From: Ottelia alismoides
Lineage: Eukaryota > Streptophyta > Magnoliopsida > Alismatales > Hydrocharitaceae
Assembly (NCBI GenBank): GCA_037367405.1
Contig: JAZKJV010010618.1
Span: 124,001 to 188,000, forward strand
DNA: 64,000 bases
Direction: 5' to 3'
Shown: in pieces, positions 63,996 to 64,000 of the stretch
Layout of the letters: each line of letters opens with the position of its first letter
How positions within the stretch are numbered: position 1 is the stretch's first letter
Made by a program: the position numbers and the translations under genes
The notes under the pieces: generated by a model
The model's database searches: none
The model's input: only the letters and a program-made list of their open reading frames with translations
What the model was told of the DNA's origin: nothing

Positions 63996-64000
63996 GTACC

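Larger units (their letters stand above)
62385..64000 (-). mobile_element. Copia element in ABCG intron 5, partial (runs off the window)
   Basis: The 3' LTR is 62385-62541 (TGTTAGGAGAAAC... to ...AATCTCAACA). The minus-strand polypurine tract CAGCTTGAGGGGGAG is at about 62542-62556. RNase H and reverse transcriptase follow to the window end. It is closely related in protein to the Copia at 42146-47055. The 5' LTR must lie beyond 64000. Antisense to the ABCG gene. Confidence 0.9.

Overview
This is nuclear DNA of a flowering plant, probably a monocot. The evidence is a spliced gene with canonical GT-AG introns, a GC-rich first exon followed by AT-richer later exons (a gradient common in monocots), and dense nested plant transposons (Copia, Gypsy-like LTRs, L1-type and RTE-type LINEs, a Helitron, a hAT-like MITE). 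I cannot name the species.

The only host gene I can support is the 5' part of an ABCG24/ABCG28-type ABC transporter on the + strand. I place five exons: 18868-19073, 35213-35289, 56247-56516, 59410-59473 and 59558-59704. All junctions keep one reading frame, giving 254 complete codons: a signal-peptide-like start, then the cysteine-rich extracellular domain of this subfamily. The membrane and ATP-binding parts must lie beyond position 64000. Introns 1 and 2 are about 16.1 kb and 21.0 kb, and intron 5 is at least 4.3 kb. All three are filled with transposons. Exon 2 is a 77-base micro-exon with a LINE ending shortly upstream and another LINE 278 bases downstream.

Upstream of the gene (1-18500) there is a tandem array with a unit of about 572 bp. 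It is interrupted by an insertion of about 7 kb that carries a minus-strand LTR element with a tRNA-Asp-type primer site, and by a 2669-bp non-autonomous Helitron. A broken Myb/SANT-like gene, AT-rich LTR-like DNA and the gene's pyrimidine-rich leader follow.

Intron 1 holds a minus-strand Copia (19614-27549) that contains an L1-type LINE and RTE fragments. Next comes a plus-strand LINE broken by a 226-bp MITE and a 3.7-kb solo LTR. Intron 2 holds a second LINE with a 15-bp target duplication, then one old plus-strand Copia (38044 to about 55663) that took four later insertions: two LARD-like elements (38259-40471 and 51444-54339), a minus-strand Copia (42146-47055) and a 3.4-kb solo LTR (47391-50819). 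Intron 5 holds a LINE, a Gypsy-type LTR piece and the start of another minus-strand Copia.

The most notable signals are the micro-exon between LINEs, the pair of LARD-like families whose LTRs share a hairpin with compensating base changes just upstream of a sense-strand TATA box, the Helitron with an exactly reconstructable empty site, and the four-insertion Copia nest. Boundaries stated to the base rest on visible terminal motifs plus target-site duplications. Those marked approximate do not.
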